64,000 bases of DNA, taken from NCBI GenBank assembly GCA_021371955.1, contig JAJFVD010000003.1, forward strand, positions 186,001-250,000. The letters run 5' to 3'. The position numbers and the translations under genes were made by a program. This document shows, piece after piece, positions 34,709 to 41,801 of the stretch (positions within the stretch are counted from its first letter, which is position 1; the number at the start of each line of letters is the position of its first letter). The notes beneath the pieces were generated by a model. The model had not been told where the DNA came from, ran no database searches, and saw only the letters and a program-made list of their open reading frames with translations. Origin of the DNA: Bacteroidales bacterium (lineage in GTDB: Bacteria; Bacteroidota; Bacteroidia; Bacteroidales; UBA932).

Positions 34709-36049
34709 TCAATTGCCTGTTTCTTTTGCGAACTTCTGAATTGCAGGTAAAAAGGGAGATAAAAGACCAATGAAAACCAGCATGGCCCCTGAAATTATAA
34801 ATGCATTTGTAATGCCGATATTATCTGCAATATAGCCGGTTGCGATTAGAGAAAACATTGCAGGAATCATTATAAGACTGTTATGAATGGAAAAGACCCG
34901 GCCCAAAACGGATGAATCCAGACTTTTCTGAAGAAGTACTGTGAATGCTCCCCAGAAAATAGCACCTGAAACTCCTCCGATTAAAGTGAATCCTACAAAA
35001 GCATAGAATCCCCCGGCAGGAGTAAGACCCGAAAAGGCAAATGTCATCCCAAGAATCACGTACATCGAGTTTATAAGAAGGACATTATTGAATTTGAACT
35101 TTGGCAGACTCATTATGCCGCCCCCAATCAACATCCCGACTCCCCATGCAATTTCCACCATGCTCATTTTATACGTGTCTCCGGCAAAATGGTCAAGCGT
35201 CATTAAAGGAAACAGTGTAGAAATAGGTACCATAGCCAGGCTTGCAAAAATCGTGAATATAAACATCCACATTAATCCCGGCCTTTTTAGTATCTCGTGC
35301 AAACCTTGATTAAGCTCAGTTAAAAACCGTTTGAATTCTGTTTGGGTAATATTTGTTCTTCCCGATGTCTCTTTGGAGGATTCGTTAATGTTTTCTTCAG
35401 TAATCTGAAATGCAGCCGTCTTTCCCGCTAAAAATTGTGAGTTGTCAAGAGAAATCTCGGAATTTTTTTTATCCCATGGATTCGGGATTTTTACAAAAAG
35501 CAACGATGTGCATGCAATAAGGGCACCCAGTACATCAAACATCAATACCCATGTCATATCCAGTGCACTTATAAATATGGCTGCAATAGCAGGGGCACCT
35601 ATAGTGCTGACAGAAAATATCATGTTGTTGATGCCGGCCACGCGCATCAGCTCACTTTTTGGTGCAAGCAGCGGCACAGAGGCTTCCATTGCCGGCATAT
35701 GAAATGCACTCCCAATAGAACGGAGTGCCAGCAAAGCATATATAAATCCGATTTCTGCCGCACCCATATAAAACAATACTGCCATTACTGCAGTAAGCAG
35801 AGCAATATACATATCTGCAACAATCATTGTCCGTTTACGGTCCCACCGGTCAATCAGGACACCGGTGAACAATCCTAGAACAAGTTGTGGCAGAAGTGAA
35901 GATATCGTTGCAAGGGCAAGAACTTGCGCAGAACCTGTCTGCACGCTTAACCAGAAGATTACGGCAAAACTCACAACAGAACTGCTTAGTGTTGAAAAAA
36001 GCTGTCCGGTCCAAATAAAAGCAAATGTTTTTTTCCAGTTTTCCTGCAT
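34709..36049 (-). CDS. MFS transporter, drug-efflux type
   Basis: About 446 residues with 12 membrane helices. The start is placed at the second ATG (MQENWKKTFAFIWTGQLFST). The first half carries the conserved loop GVLIDRWDRKRTMIVADMYI (motif A, DRxxRR-like) and ALLALRSIGSAFHMPAMEAS. A longer cytoplasmic loop (about residues 195-245) separates the halves. It resembles MefA/EntS-type exporters. The substrate is unknown. No regulator sits beside it, and it ends at a 41-base-family hairpin. Confidence 0.88.
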   Translation of the reverse strand: MQENWKKTFAFIWTGQLFSTLSSSVVSFAVIFWLSVQTGSAQVLALATISSLLPQLVLGLFTGVLIDRWDRKRTMIVADMYIALLTAVMAVLFYMGAAEIGFIYALLALRSIGSAFHMPAMEASVPLLAPKSELMRVAGINNMIFSVSTIGAPAIAAIFISALDMTWVLMFDVLGALIACTSLLFVKIPNPWDKKNSEISLDNSQFLAGKTAAFQITEENINESSKETSGRTNITQTEFKRFLTELNQGLHEILKRPGLMWMFIFTIFASLAMVPISTLFPLMTLDHFAGDTYKMSMVEIAWGVGMLIGGGIMSLPKFKFNNVLLINSMYVILGMTFAFSGLTPAGGFYAFVGFTLIGGVSGAIFWGAFTVLLQKSLDSSVLGRVFSIHNSLIMIPAMFSLIATGYIADNIGITNAFIISGAMLVFIGLLSPFLPAIQKFAKETGN

Positions 36050-36115
36050 TACCAATTATGAAATTTACAGTGCCGAAGATAACCATTTATAAAACTATTT
36101 TAACAACATAATCAG

Positions 36116-36123
36116 TATCTTTG
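36116..36123 (+). promoter_or_regulatory. -7 box of the aldolase gene
   Basis: TATCTTTG, a perfect Bacteroidota -7 box 32 bases upstream of the ATG. No TTTG is found at 19 bases. Confidence 0.6.
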
Positions 36124-36155
36124 TTTAATATTAATAAACTAAAAATCCATTAATT

Positions 36156-36812
36156 ATGAAATTTTTTATTGATACGGCAAACCTGGATCAAATTCGTGAA
36201 GCTAATGATCTTGGAGTACTTGACGGCGTAACAACTAACCCATCGCTAATGGCAAAAGAGGGCATCAAAGGAGCTGCAAAAATAAAACAACACTATATAG
36301 ATATCTGCAATATTGTTAAAGGAGATGTTAGTGCAGAGGTTATTGCAACGGATTTCGAAGGAATGGTAAGAGAAGGTAAAGAACTCGCAGCTCTTCATCC
36401 GCAGATTGTTGTCAAAGTGCCTTGTATTAAGGAAGGGATAAAGGCAATCAAGTATTTTTCCGATAATGGCATTCGTACCAACTGCACTCTTGTTTTTACT
36501 GCCGGACAAGCACTCCTTGCAGCAAAAGCCGGTGCAACATATGTCTCTCCATTCGTAGGCCGGCTGGATGATATATCAACCGACGGTGTTGCCCTTATCA
36601 GGCAGATTGTTGAAATATTCAATTATTATGGTTACGAAACCGAAGTACTTGCAGCCTCAATCAGGCATACAATGCATATTATACAGTGCCTTGAAGCCGG
36701 TGCGGATGTTGCCACATGCCCGTTAGATGCTATTCTTGGGTTATTAAGACATCCACTGACCGATAGCGGACTTGAGAAATTTCTCGCTGATTACAAAAAA
36801 GTAAATGGCTAA
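36156..36812 (+). CDS. fsa: Transaldolase-like fructose-6-phosphate aldolase
   Basis: A 218-residue TIM-barrel aldolase of the short transaldolase/FSA/TalC group. Opening [20 protein letters not shown] and [13 protein letters not shown] are typical. The Schiff-base Lys is in [53 protein letters not shown] and [11 protein letters not shown] complete the active site. Short proteins of this type act either as fructose-6-phosphate aldolase or as transaldolase. The sequence alone does not settle which. Single gene with its own promoter and terminator. Confidence 0.92.
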   Translation: MKFFIDTANLDQIREANDLGVLDGVTTNPSLMAKEGIKGAAKIKQHYIDICNIVKGDVSAEVIATDFEGMVREGKELAALHPQIVVKVPCIKEGIKAIKYFSDNGIRTNCTLVFTAGQALLAAKAGATYVSPFVGRLDDISTDGVALIRQIVEIFNYYGYETEVLAASIRHTMHIIQCLEAGADVATCPLDAILGLLRHPLTDSGLEKFLADYKKVNG

Positions 36813-36846
36813 TAGCTAATACTCGGAAGTGCCTGGATCTCTGTCT

Positions 36847-36891
36847 GTTTCTAAAAGTGAAGAGGCCTTAGGCCTCTTCACTTTTAGAAAC
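36847..36891. terminator. Bidirectional hairpin terminator, fsa/nuclease
   Basis: GTTTCTAAAAGTGAAGAGGCC, TTA loop, and its exact complement: 21-base arms with a perfect match, between convergent genes. It has the same design as the 41-base family but an unrelated stem. Confidence 0.9.
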
Positions 36892-36939
36892 AACTTACTT
36901 TTAACGCCTTGTGTACCCAACGAAGATTTCGAGAAAGGA

Positions 36940-37782
36940 CTAATCGGTTACACACAGATTCTTAATTTCTGCAAGAATCTTTTCTCTGTTAATCATCTCT
37001 ATACCCAATGAGTCCAGCGTTCCAGGAGTTTCAAGTATTTGCAGGCAAGTAACAATTCCCTGTCCCATAAGCCTTTGCTTATCCTGATTTGAAAGTTTTG
37101 TTAATACGGTAATTGGAAAGATTTTTTCCCTGTCAATTATGTCTTTCAGCCCATTTCCTACAGGATAGTCCCAACTGAGTAATTTAAGCCCGCTGCATTC
37201 GCCATATGCCATGGCATCTGAGGTAAATCTTGTATTTGTTACAACACCGCCTGAAAATGTATAGCCGGCAAACTCAGGAATAGAGCTACGCTTCTTTATA
37301 ATGTCATCTACTCTGGACCGGATGTAAAGAGGAACCTGAACATTTGCGTTCTTATCTGTAGTGAGATAATATTTGCATTCAATAAACATCTGGCTTTTTT
37401 CTTTGGACGCAATGACATCAACCTCATGAGTGACACAATGGCCCTGAAGAATCTGAGCTACTTCCACATTATACCCAAGCGCTTTAAATACCTGACCCGC
37501 AAAGTGCTCAAAAGGATGTCCTGTGGGCCCCATTTCCATAAGTGCGTTCTTTAATTTGTATCTGGAAGCAACACTTAACGTCTTTTTTCTTAATAATGCA
37601 AATGCTCTGTCATATATTTTTCTGCTTGAAATCCCATCATAAATCCAGGATTCAACATCATTTAAAATTGGTTCAATTACATTATCGGCAGCTCCGGAGC
37701 GTTGTAACGACCTTCTTAATTTTTCTGAAGAAAAAGGCTCCATATCACCGGAGGCTTTTCTTATCAATAGTTTATTATTCAT
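36940..37782 (-). CDS. ATP-cone protein fused to an Mrr-like nuclease
   Basis: A 280-residue three-part protein. Residues 1-90 form an ATP-cone, the nucleotide-sensing domain of ribonucleotide reductases and NrdR (IRKASGDMEPFSSEKLRRSL; SSRKIYDRAFALL). Residues 95-215 look like a restriction-endonuclease fold of the Mrr type: GHPFEHFAGQVFKALGYNVE, then HEVDVIASKEKSQMFIECKY, which supplies the D...ExK metal site. The C-terminus (LTKLSNQDKQRLMGQGIVTC, LDSLGIEMINREKILAEI) resembles helix-hairpin-helix DNA-binding motifs. No methylase is nearby, so it is not a normal restriction system. It probably cuts or binds DNA under nucleotide control; the function is not established. Confidence 0.85.
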   Translation of the reverse strand: MNNKLLIRKASGDMEPFSSEKLRRSLQRSGAADNVIEPILNDVESWIYDGISSRKIYDRAFALLRKKTLSVASRYKLKNALMEMGPTGHPFEHFAGQVFKALGYNVEVAQILQGHCVTHEVDVIASKEKSQMFIECKYYLTTDKNANVQVPLYIRSRVDDIIKKRSSIPEFAGYTFSGGVVTNTRFTSDAMAYGECSGLKLLSWDYPVGNGLKDIIDREKIFPITVLTKLSNQDKQRLMGQGIVTCLQILETPGTLDSLGIEMINREKILAEIKNLCVTD

Positions 37783-37840
37783 GATGATTTAATATTCGTA
37801 TAAACCATCACAAATTTACGTATTTATCAGCTATAAATGA

Positions 37841-38122
37841 CTACCCTATATAGCCTTTTATCGCTTCGATATACTCTTCGAACGCTTTTTGGCCCTGAGT
37901 AGTTATCCGGCATGTAGTCCGTGGCCTTTTACCAAGGAAACCTTTTGCAACCTCTATGTATCCGGCTTCACTTAGTTTTTCAATTTGTACACTTAGGTTC
38001 CCGGCAGTTGCTCCGGTTTTTTCTCTCAGGAATACAAAGTCCGCCTCTTCCAGCGACATTAGCAGAGATATCACTGCAAGCCTGAGTTGGGAATGAAGCA
38101 GCGGATCAAGCTCTTTAAACAT
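37841..38122 (-). CDS. Small winged-helix transcriptional regulator
   Basis: A 93-residue winged-helix protein (LHSQLRLAVISLLMSLEEAD; TGATAGNLSVQIEKLSEAGY as recognition helix; wing VAKGFLGKRPRTTCRITTQG). It matches the short MarR/PadR-like group with a LDPLLHSxLRLAIxxxL start, often paired with a membrane protein in Bacteroidota. It overlaps the preceding membrane-protein gene by 8 bases, so the two are translationally coupled. The two operator-like palindromes upstream of the pair (38763 and 38836) are good candidates for its binding sites. Confidence 0.88.
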   Translation of the reverse strand: MFKELDPLLHSQLRLAVISLLMSLEEADFVFLREKTGATAGNLSVQIEKLSEAGYIEVAKGFLGKRPRTTCRITTQGQKAFEEYIEAIKGYIG

Positions 38123-38717
38123 TGCTCCCGTTTTTTTGCTGTTTTCTGAAGGCAGAATTTAATATATGTCCCGGGATAATCAGCATTATCGCAGACATGG
38201 CGGAAAAAACGAGAATCTGGTTTTTCCATGAAACCAACAGTAATACAAAACTTAATATAATCCCAATAAATCCTGCAACTGCTGCTGGTTTAAATTTGAG
38301 AACAAGTCCGGACATTGCCACCCCGGCAGTAACAAGCAAAGACATTATAAACAGAATAGGCAAAAGAGTATAGTCGTACAAGATGCTGATTGATACAAGA
38401 ATGGTGCATACTCCTATTACTATCCATATCTTGGAAATAACACTTCCAATGAAAGTAACAGAGCCCGTTTGAGATTTTCCTTTCATGAAAAACATTGCAG
38501 GATATCCTATAACCGGAATAAGAAACCATAACCACTGAACAGCGTAGTTCTCCGTGAAATTAAGCAGGCCGTAAACAATGAGAGATACGCAAACGCCCAG
38601 GTATCCCCATAGCAGAAATATATTTCCGCCGCCTCTTTCAAGCTTGTTTTTAGTCTCACTAATCATTTTTGAAATCAGTTCCAGACTCTCTTTTTCTGAT
38701 AAAATTTTCTCTTCCAT
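38115..38717 (-). CDS. Membrane protein paired with the wHTH regulator
   Basis: A 200-residue integral membrane protein with about six helices (beginning LLWGYLGVCVSLIVYGLLNF, then WLWFLIPVIGYPAMFF) after a 30-residue cytoplasmic N-terminal helix (EESLELISKMI-type start). No known transporter family. Such short 6-TM proteins next to LDPLLHS-type regulators are common in Bacteroidota; the function is unknown. First gene of the two-gene unit, preceded by two palindromic repeats. Confidence 0.72.
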   Translation of the reverse strand: MEEKILSEKESLELISKMISETKNKLERGGGNIFLLWGYLGVCVSLIVYGLLNFTENYAVQWLWFLIPVIGYPAMFFMKGKSQTGSVTFIGSVISKIWIVIGVCTILVSISILYDYTLLPILFIMSLLVTAGVAMSGLVLKFKPAAVAGFIGIILSFVLLLVSWKNQILVFSAMSAIMLIIPGHILNSAFRKQQKNGSNV

Positions 38718-38762
38718 AATTTCTAATATTAAAATGACATTAAATTTTTATTCCTTGTATTT

Positions 38763-38789
38763 GTAAATAAGTTTATAACATAAACCAAA
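38763..38789. promoter_or_regulatory. Operator-like palindrome 1
   Basis: GTAAATAAGTTTATAACATA then AACCAAA, containing GTTTAT-AAC-ATAAAC (38771-38785). It matches palindrome 2 at 23 of 26 bases and is spaced 73 bases from it. It lies about 45 bases upstream of the membrane-protein gene. Confidence 0.65.
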
Positions 38790-38800
38790 ATAGCGTTAAA

Positions 38801-38829
38801 AAAGTGCAACCATTATTTCGTTGCACTTT
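38801..38829 (-). terminator. Terminator of manC
   Basis: AAAGTGCAAC (38801-38810), a 9-base loop, GTTGCACTTT (38820-38829). Read on the minus strand it is followed by TTTTTT. It lies between the two operator-like palindromes. Confidence 0.8.
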
Positions 38830-38835
38830 GCAAAT

Positions 38836-38862
38836 GTAAATAAGTTTATATTATAAACCAAA
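38836..38862. promoter_or_regulatory. Operator-like palindrome 2
   Basis: GTAAATAAGTTTATATTATA then AACCAAA, containing a perfect GTTTATA-T-TATAAAC (38844-38858). It lies 7 bases before the end of manC. Confidence 0.65.
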
Positions 38863-38869
38863 TATTTTT

Positions 38870-40006
38870 TTACAATATTTTTTTAATGTTCTGAGCTTCC
38901 GCCTTGGTACAAACGAGAATAGCATCTGCCGTCTCAACAACAACCATATCATGAACACCAAGCAGGGCAATTGTTTTACCTGTTGTTCCAATTACGATAT
39001 TTCCTCCTGAGTTGAACTCTTTGATAGAAGCGCCTTTTACAGTTGTACCGTTATCATTGGCAGGGAATACATCGGCAAGGGCAGGGTAGGAGCCAATATC
39101 GCTCCACCCAAAATCAACGGGAATAACGTATGTATTCTTGAATTTCTCCATTATTCCAAAGTCAATAGAGATTTTTACAAATTTATCAAATAATAATTTA
39201 AGCTTTTCGTCCCGTTCATTGGCCGTATTTTCACCTCTCCCCGTGGAGTTTTCCAATTCTTCAATATCTTTCAAGACGGCCCTGTGTGCCGGTAACAACT
39301 CTGCAAACGCACTCATAATAGTTGATACCTTAAAAATAAACATCCCGCTGTTCCATAAAAAACGCCCGCTCTTCACATATTCCAGTGCGGTTTCCAAAGC
39401 AGGTTTCTCGCAAAACCGCAAAACCCTGGTTGGAACTCCAACAGTGCATCCAACTAATCCTTCTTCTACCTCCAGGCTGCCATCTGCACCGGAACCACCT
39501 TCCGCCACTAAGTCGGCATCAGCACCTGTCTCCAGATATCCATAACCAGTTTCGGGTCTGTCCGGTTTAATACCGAGGGTGACAATCGCTTCCTCCTTTT
39601 CTGCCACTTCAACAGCTTTTTTCAGATGCAATCTAAAATCGGCCTCATCCTTAATCAGATGGTCCGAGGCCAAAACAATTAACGTTGAATCGGGAAACTT
39701 GCGTTCAATTTCTATACATCCAAATCCTATTGCGGCAGCAGTATCCTTAAATGAAGGCTCTATAATCACATTTCCAGCAGGAAGCATAGGCAATTCTTCC
39801 AATACTGTTTTTGCCTGAACTGCATTTGTACCAATGAAAATTCGATTGGCCGGCACCATCGGCAATACTCTGTCGACAGTCATTCTTATAAGGCTTTTTT
39901 CTTCGTCAATGAGCCTTAGCAACTGCTTAGGCCGCTCTTTTGTAGACAATGGCCAGAAACGCTCTCCTGAGCCTCCGGCCATTATTAGTATAGTTAAATT
40001 GGACAT
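38870..40006 (-). CDS. manC: Mannose-1-phosphate guanylyltransferase
   Basis: A 378-residue enzyme that makes GDP-mannose for glycan synthesis. The signature TILIMAGGSGERFWPLSTKE and RPKQLLRLIDEEKSLIRMTV open it. LASDHLIKDEADF, GYGYLETGADADL, FLWNSGMFIFKVSTI and GWSDIGSYPALADVF are typical. No C-terminal phosphomannose isomerase domain, so it is the single-function type. An unusual Gly/Ala/Glu-rich insertion (about residues 160-185, EGGSGADGSLEVEEG) interrupts the region before RFCEKPALE. A -7 box TATCTTTG (40030-40037, minus) precedes it. Confidence 0.95.
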   Translation of the reverse strand: MSNLTILIMAGGSGERFWPLSTKERPKQLLRLIDEEKSLIRMTVDRVLPMVPANRIFIGTNAVQAKTVLEELPMLPAGNVIIEPSFKDTAAAIGFGCIEIERKFPDSTLIVLASDHLIKDEADFRLHLKKAVEVAEKEEAIVTLGIKPDRPETGYGYLETGADADLVAEGGSGADGSLEVEEGLVGCTVGVPTRVLRFCEKPALETALEYVKSGRFLWNSGMFIFKVSTIMSAFAELLPAHRAVLKDIEELENSTGRGENTANERDEKLKLLFDKFVKISIDFGIMEKFKNTYVIPVDFGWSDIGSYPALADVFPANDNGTTVKGASIKEFNSGGNIVIGTTGKTIALLGVHDMVVVETADAILVCTKAEAQNIKKIL

Positions 40007-40101
40007 GAGTAATTTTGTTAAATATTACTCAAAGATACAAAAATCTCCCCGTCATTGCCTTATAACTCTTACTGAACATTCCGAAGATCAAACCTCGCGG
40101 C

Positions 40102-40117
40102 GCAGGAGCACCTAACT
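40102..40117. repeat. Fragment of the mosaic intergenic element
   Basis: GCAGGAGCACCTAACT, the 14-base AGGAGCACCTAACT core of mosaic elements A and B, outside the full copies. It lies in the 826-base gap between metF and manC, which otherwise holds only hairpins and copy B. Confidence 0.6.
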
Positions 40118-40160
40118 CCCGGTGCATTTTGTAACTATCTAATTAATATTTGATTTCAGT

Positions 40161-40189
40161 TTTTTGTGGCAACACTGTTGCCACAAAAA
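40161..40189. terminator. Hairpin in the manC-metF gap, first
   Basis: TTTTTGTGGCAAC, a 3-base loop, GTTGCCACAAAAA: 13-base perfect arms. The T-tract comes first on the plus strand, so it is not a standard terminator on either strand. Confidence 0.55.
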
Positions 40190-40283
40190 GTTGTAAGTAG
40201 ATGATAATTTGGAAAATGGTCAAAAGAAAATTATGCGGTTAAAGTTTTTCACATCTGGTCTAATGCGCAGATAATCAATAGAA

Positions 40284-40324
40284 TATTAATAGTTGAGGCG
40301 CTTCAAGCGCCTCAACTATTAATA
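40284..40324. terminator. Hairpin in the manC-metF gap, second (41 bases)
   Basis: TATTAATAGTTGAGGCGCTT, one base, then its exact complement. The total is again 41 bases. AGATAATCAAT precedes it, as in the flanks of other family members. Confidence 0.8.
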
Positions 40325-40375
40325 ACACACATAAAATCAGCAATATAAAGCGTGTGGGGAATTGAAAAAATAAGT

Positions 40376-40680
40376 TGCGGCTGTGCCGCGGTTTAAAGCC
40401 ATGCGGCGGGCGATCCATTCGGCTGGAATATTTGGATTTAAAAAGTGATTCGTTAACGTTTGGATTCCAGACGCTGGCACATAACCAAGAGGGTACTACT
40501 CTCTTGATTATGTGCTACTTTTTAATAATGAGGCATTTGCAAATACAATTGATATCCCAATCTTGCGAAACTGACGTGCTATTTCCGCCGAAGGCGTAGA
40601 CCTGCGACGAAGGAGCACCTAACTTGCCCCTTTTTGACGGCGACTGAGTGTCAACCTATTTCAGGACGGGACAAGCTTTT
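40376..40680. repeat. Mosaic intergenic element, copy B
   Basis: A 305-base counterpart of copy A. It starts TGCGGCTGTGCCGCGGTTTA (19 of 21 with A), carries an extra segment of about 90 bases (40397-40489), and then follows A: GAGGGTAC, TTTAATAATGAGG, CCGCCGAAGGCGTAGACCTG, AGGAGCACCTAACTTGCCCC (40611-40630), and TCAACCTATTTCAGGACGGG. It is followed within 40 bases by a 41-base-family hairpin. An apparent 74-codon frame inside is not a credible gene. Confidence 0.8.
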
Positions 40681-40718
40681 AGTTAAAACCACTAACTTGC
40701 ACATTAATAGTAATTTGC

Positions 40719-40753
40719 TAAAAAGGATGGCATCTAAGATGCCATCCTTTTTA
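40719..40753. terminator. Hairpin terminator (GGATGGCATC family), after metF
   Basis: TAAAAAGGATGGCATCT, one base, and its complement. It lies 80 bases beyond the metF stop on the minus strand and directly behind mosaic element B. It lacks the outer AC/GT pairs of the other copies. Confidence 0.88.
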
Positions 40754-40832
40754 AGATGTTGCTGTATATCAGCTATGTAGCTGGTCTCTTCTGCCGGCAA
40801 AATCACTACGCAATCAAAACTGCACAGCGCAA

Positions 40833-41786
40833 TCAGAACGATGCTTTAACTATTCTCGCTATATTATCAGAACCCCCGTATGTGTAATAATGTATTCCGG
40901 TAACGCCCTCTTTTATAAGCTCTTTGGACTGCATGGTTGTCCATTCGATTCCTACTTCGCGAACCTCTTTGTCTGTTGTGCACTTTTGTGCGGCTACATA
41001 AAGGTCGTTCGGAAGATCAATATGGAAAGCCTGAGGCAAAAGATTGATGTCGTTAAGTGCTGAAATTGGTTTCACTCCGGCGATTATTGGTATAGTTATA
41101 CCGGCCTTAACACAGTCGTCCCTGAACTGGAAAAACTTACTGTTGTCAAAAAACATTTGCGTAACAATATAGTGTGCGCCTGCATCAACTTTTTTCTTTA
41201 AATTTTCAATGTCAATCCGTCTGTTGGGAGCTTCAAAATGCTTCTCAGGATAACCTGCAACCCCTATGCAAAAATTTGAGGGAGTTGTAACCTCAAGAGT
41301 GTCTTCAAGGTATTTCCCATTATTCATGTTGGCTATCTGCTCTACCAGTTCATTGGCATGGGAATGGCCGTCTTTGTCGGGGATGAAACGGCGGGCACCT
41401 TTTTGAGTGTCGCCCCTGAGTGCAAGAACATCGTTGATACCAAGAAAATTCATCTCAATAAGAGCGTTTTCAGTCTCTTCCCTGGAAAAACCGCCACACA
41501 AAATATGAGGAACAACAGTTATGTTGTATTTGTATTTTACAGCTGCAGCTAAAGCAACAGTTCCGGGACGGATTCGTACAATCTTTTTTTCGATATGTCC
41601 GTCCGACCTCTCATAATATGTAGTTTCGTTGCGGTGCGAAGTAAAATTTATGTATGCAGGGTCAAATTCAATCAATCTGTCGATGGCATTATAAATTCTT
41701 TCAATGCTGTGGCCTCTCAGCGGAGGAAGAAGTTCAAATGTGAACAACGGTCCCCTGGCGTTTTTTATCTTGTCTATTACATTCAT
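40833..41786 (-). CDS. metF: Methylenetetrahydrofolate reductase
   Basis: A 317-residue FAD-containing TIM-barrel enzyme that makes 5-methyl-tetrahydrofolate, the methyl donor for MetH. It opens FTFELLPPLRGHSIERIYNA. NVRFTSHRNE-type substrate contacts are seen as YINFTSHRNETTYYER. LALRGDTQKGARRF and AGYPEKHFEAPN, then IVTQMFFDNSKFFQFRDDC, are typical. It starts 15 bases after metH and would be co-transcribed with it, so donor and acceptor enzymes are coupled. Confidence 0.96.
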   Translation of the reverse strand: MNVIDKIKNARGPLFTFELLPPLRGHSIERIYNAIDRLIEFDPAYINFTSHRNETTYYERSDGHIEKKIVRIRPGTVALAAAVKYKYNITVVPHILCGGFSREETENALIEMNFLGINDVLALRGDTQKGARRFIPDKDGHSHANELVEQIANMNNGKYLEDTLEVTTPSNFCIGVAGYPEKHFEAPNRRIDIENLKKKVDAGAHYIVTQMFFDNSKFFQFRDDCVKAGITIPIIAGVKPISALNDINLLPQAFHIDLPNDLYVAAQKCTTDKEVREVGIEWTTMQSKELIKEGVTGIHYYTYGGSDNIARIVKASF

Positions 41787-41801
41787 ATTCTTTGAGGTTA
41801 T

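Noticed and set aside
36940..37782. Classic restriction-modification system
   Set aside because: There is an Mrr-like nuclease domain but no DNA methylase or specificity gene on either side.
40375..40599. A 74-codon plus-strand frame in the metF-manC gap
   Set aside because: It lies within mosaic element B, is not kept in copy A and has no start signals.
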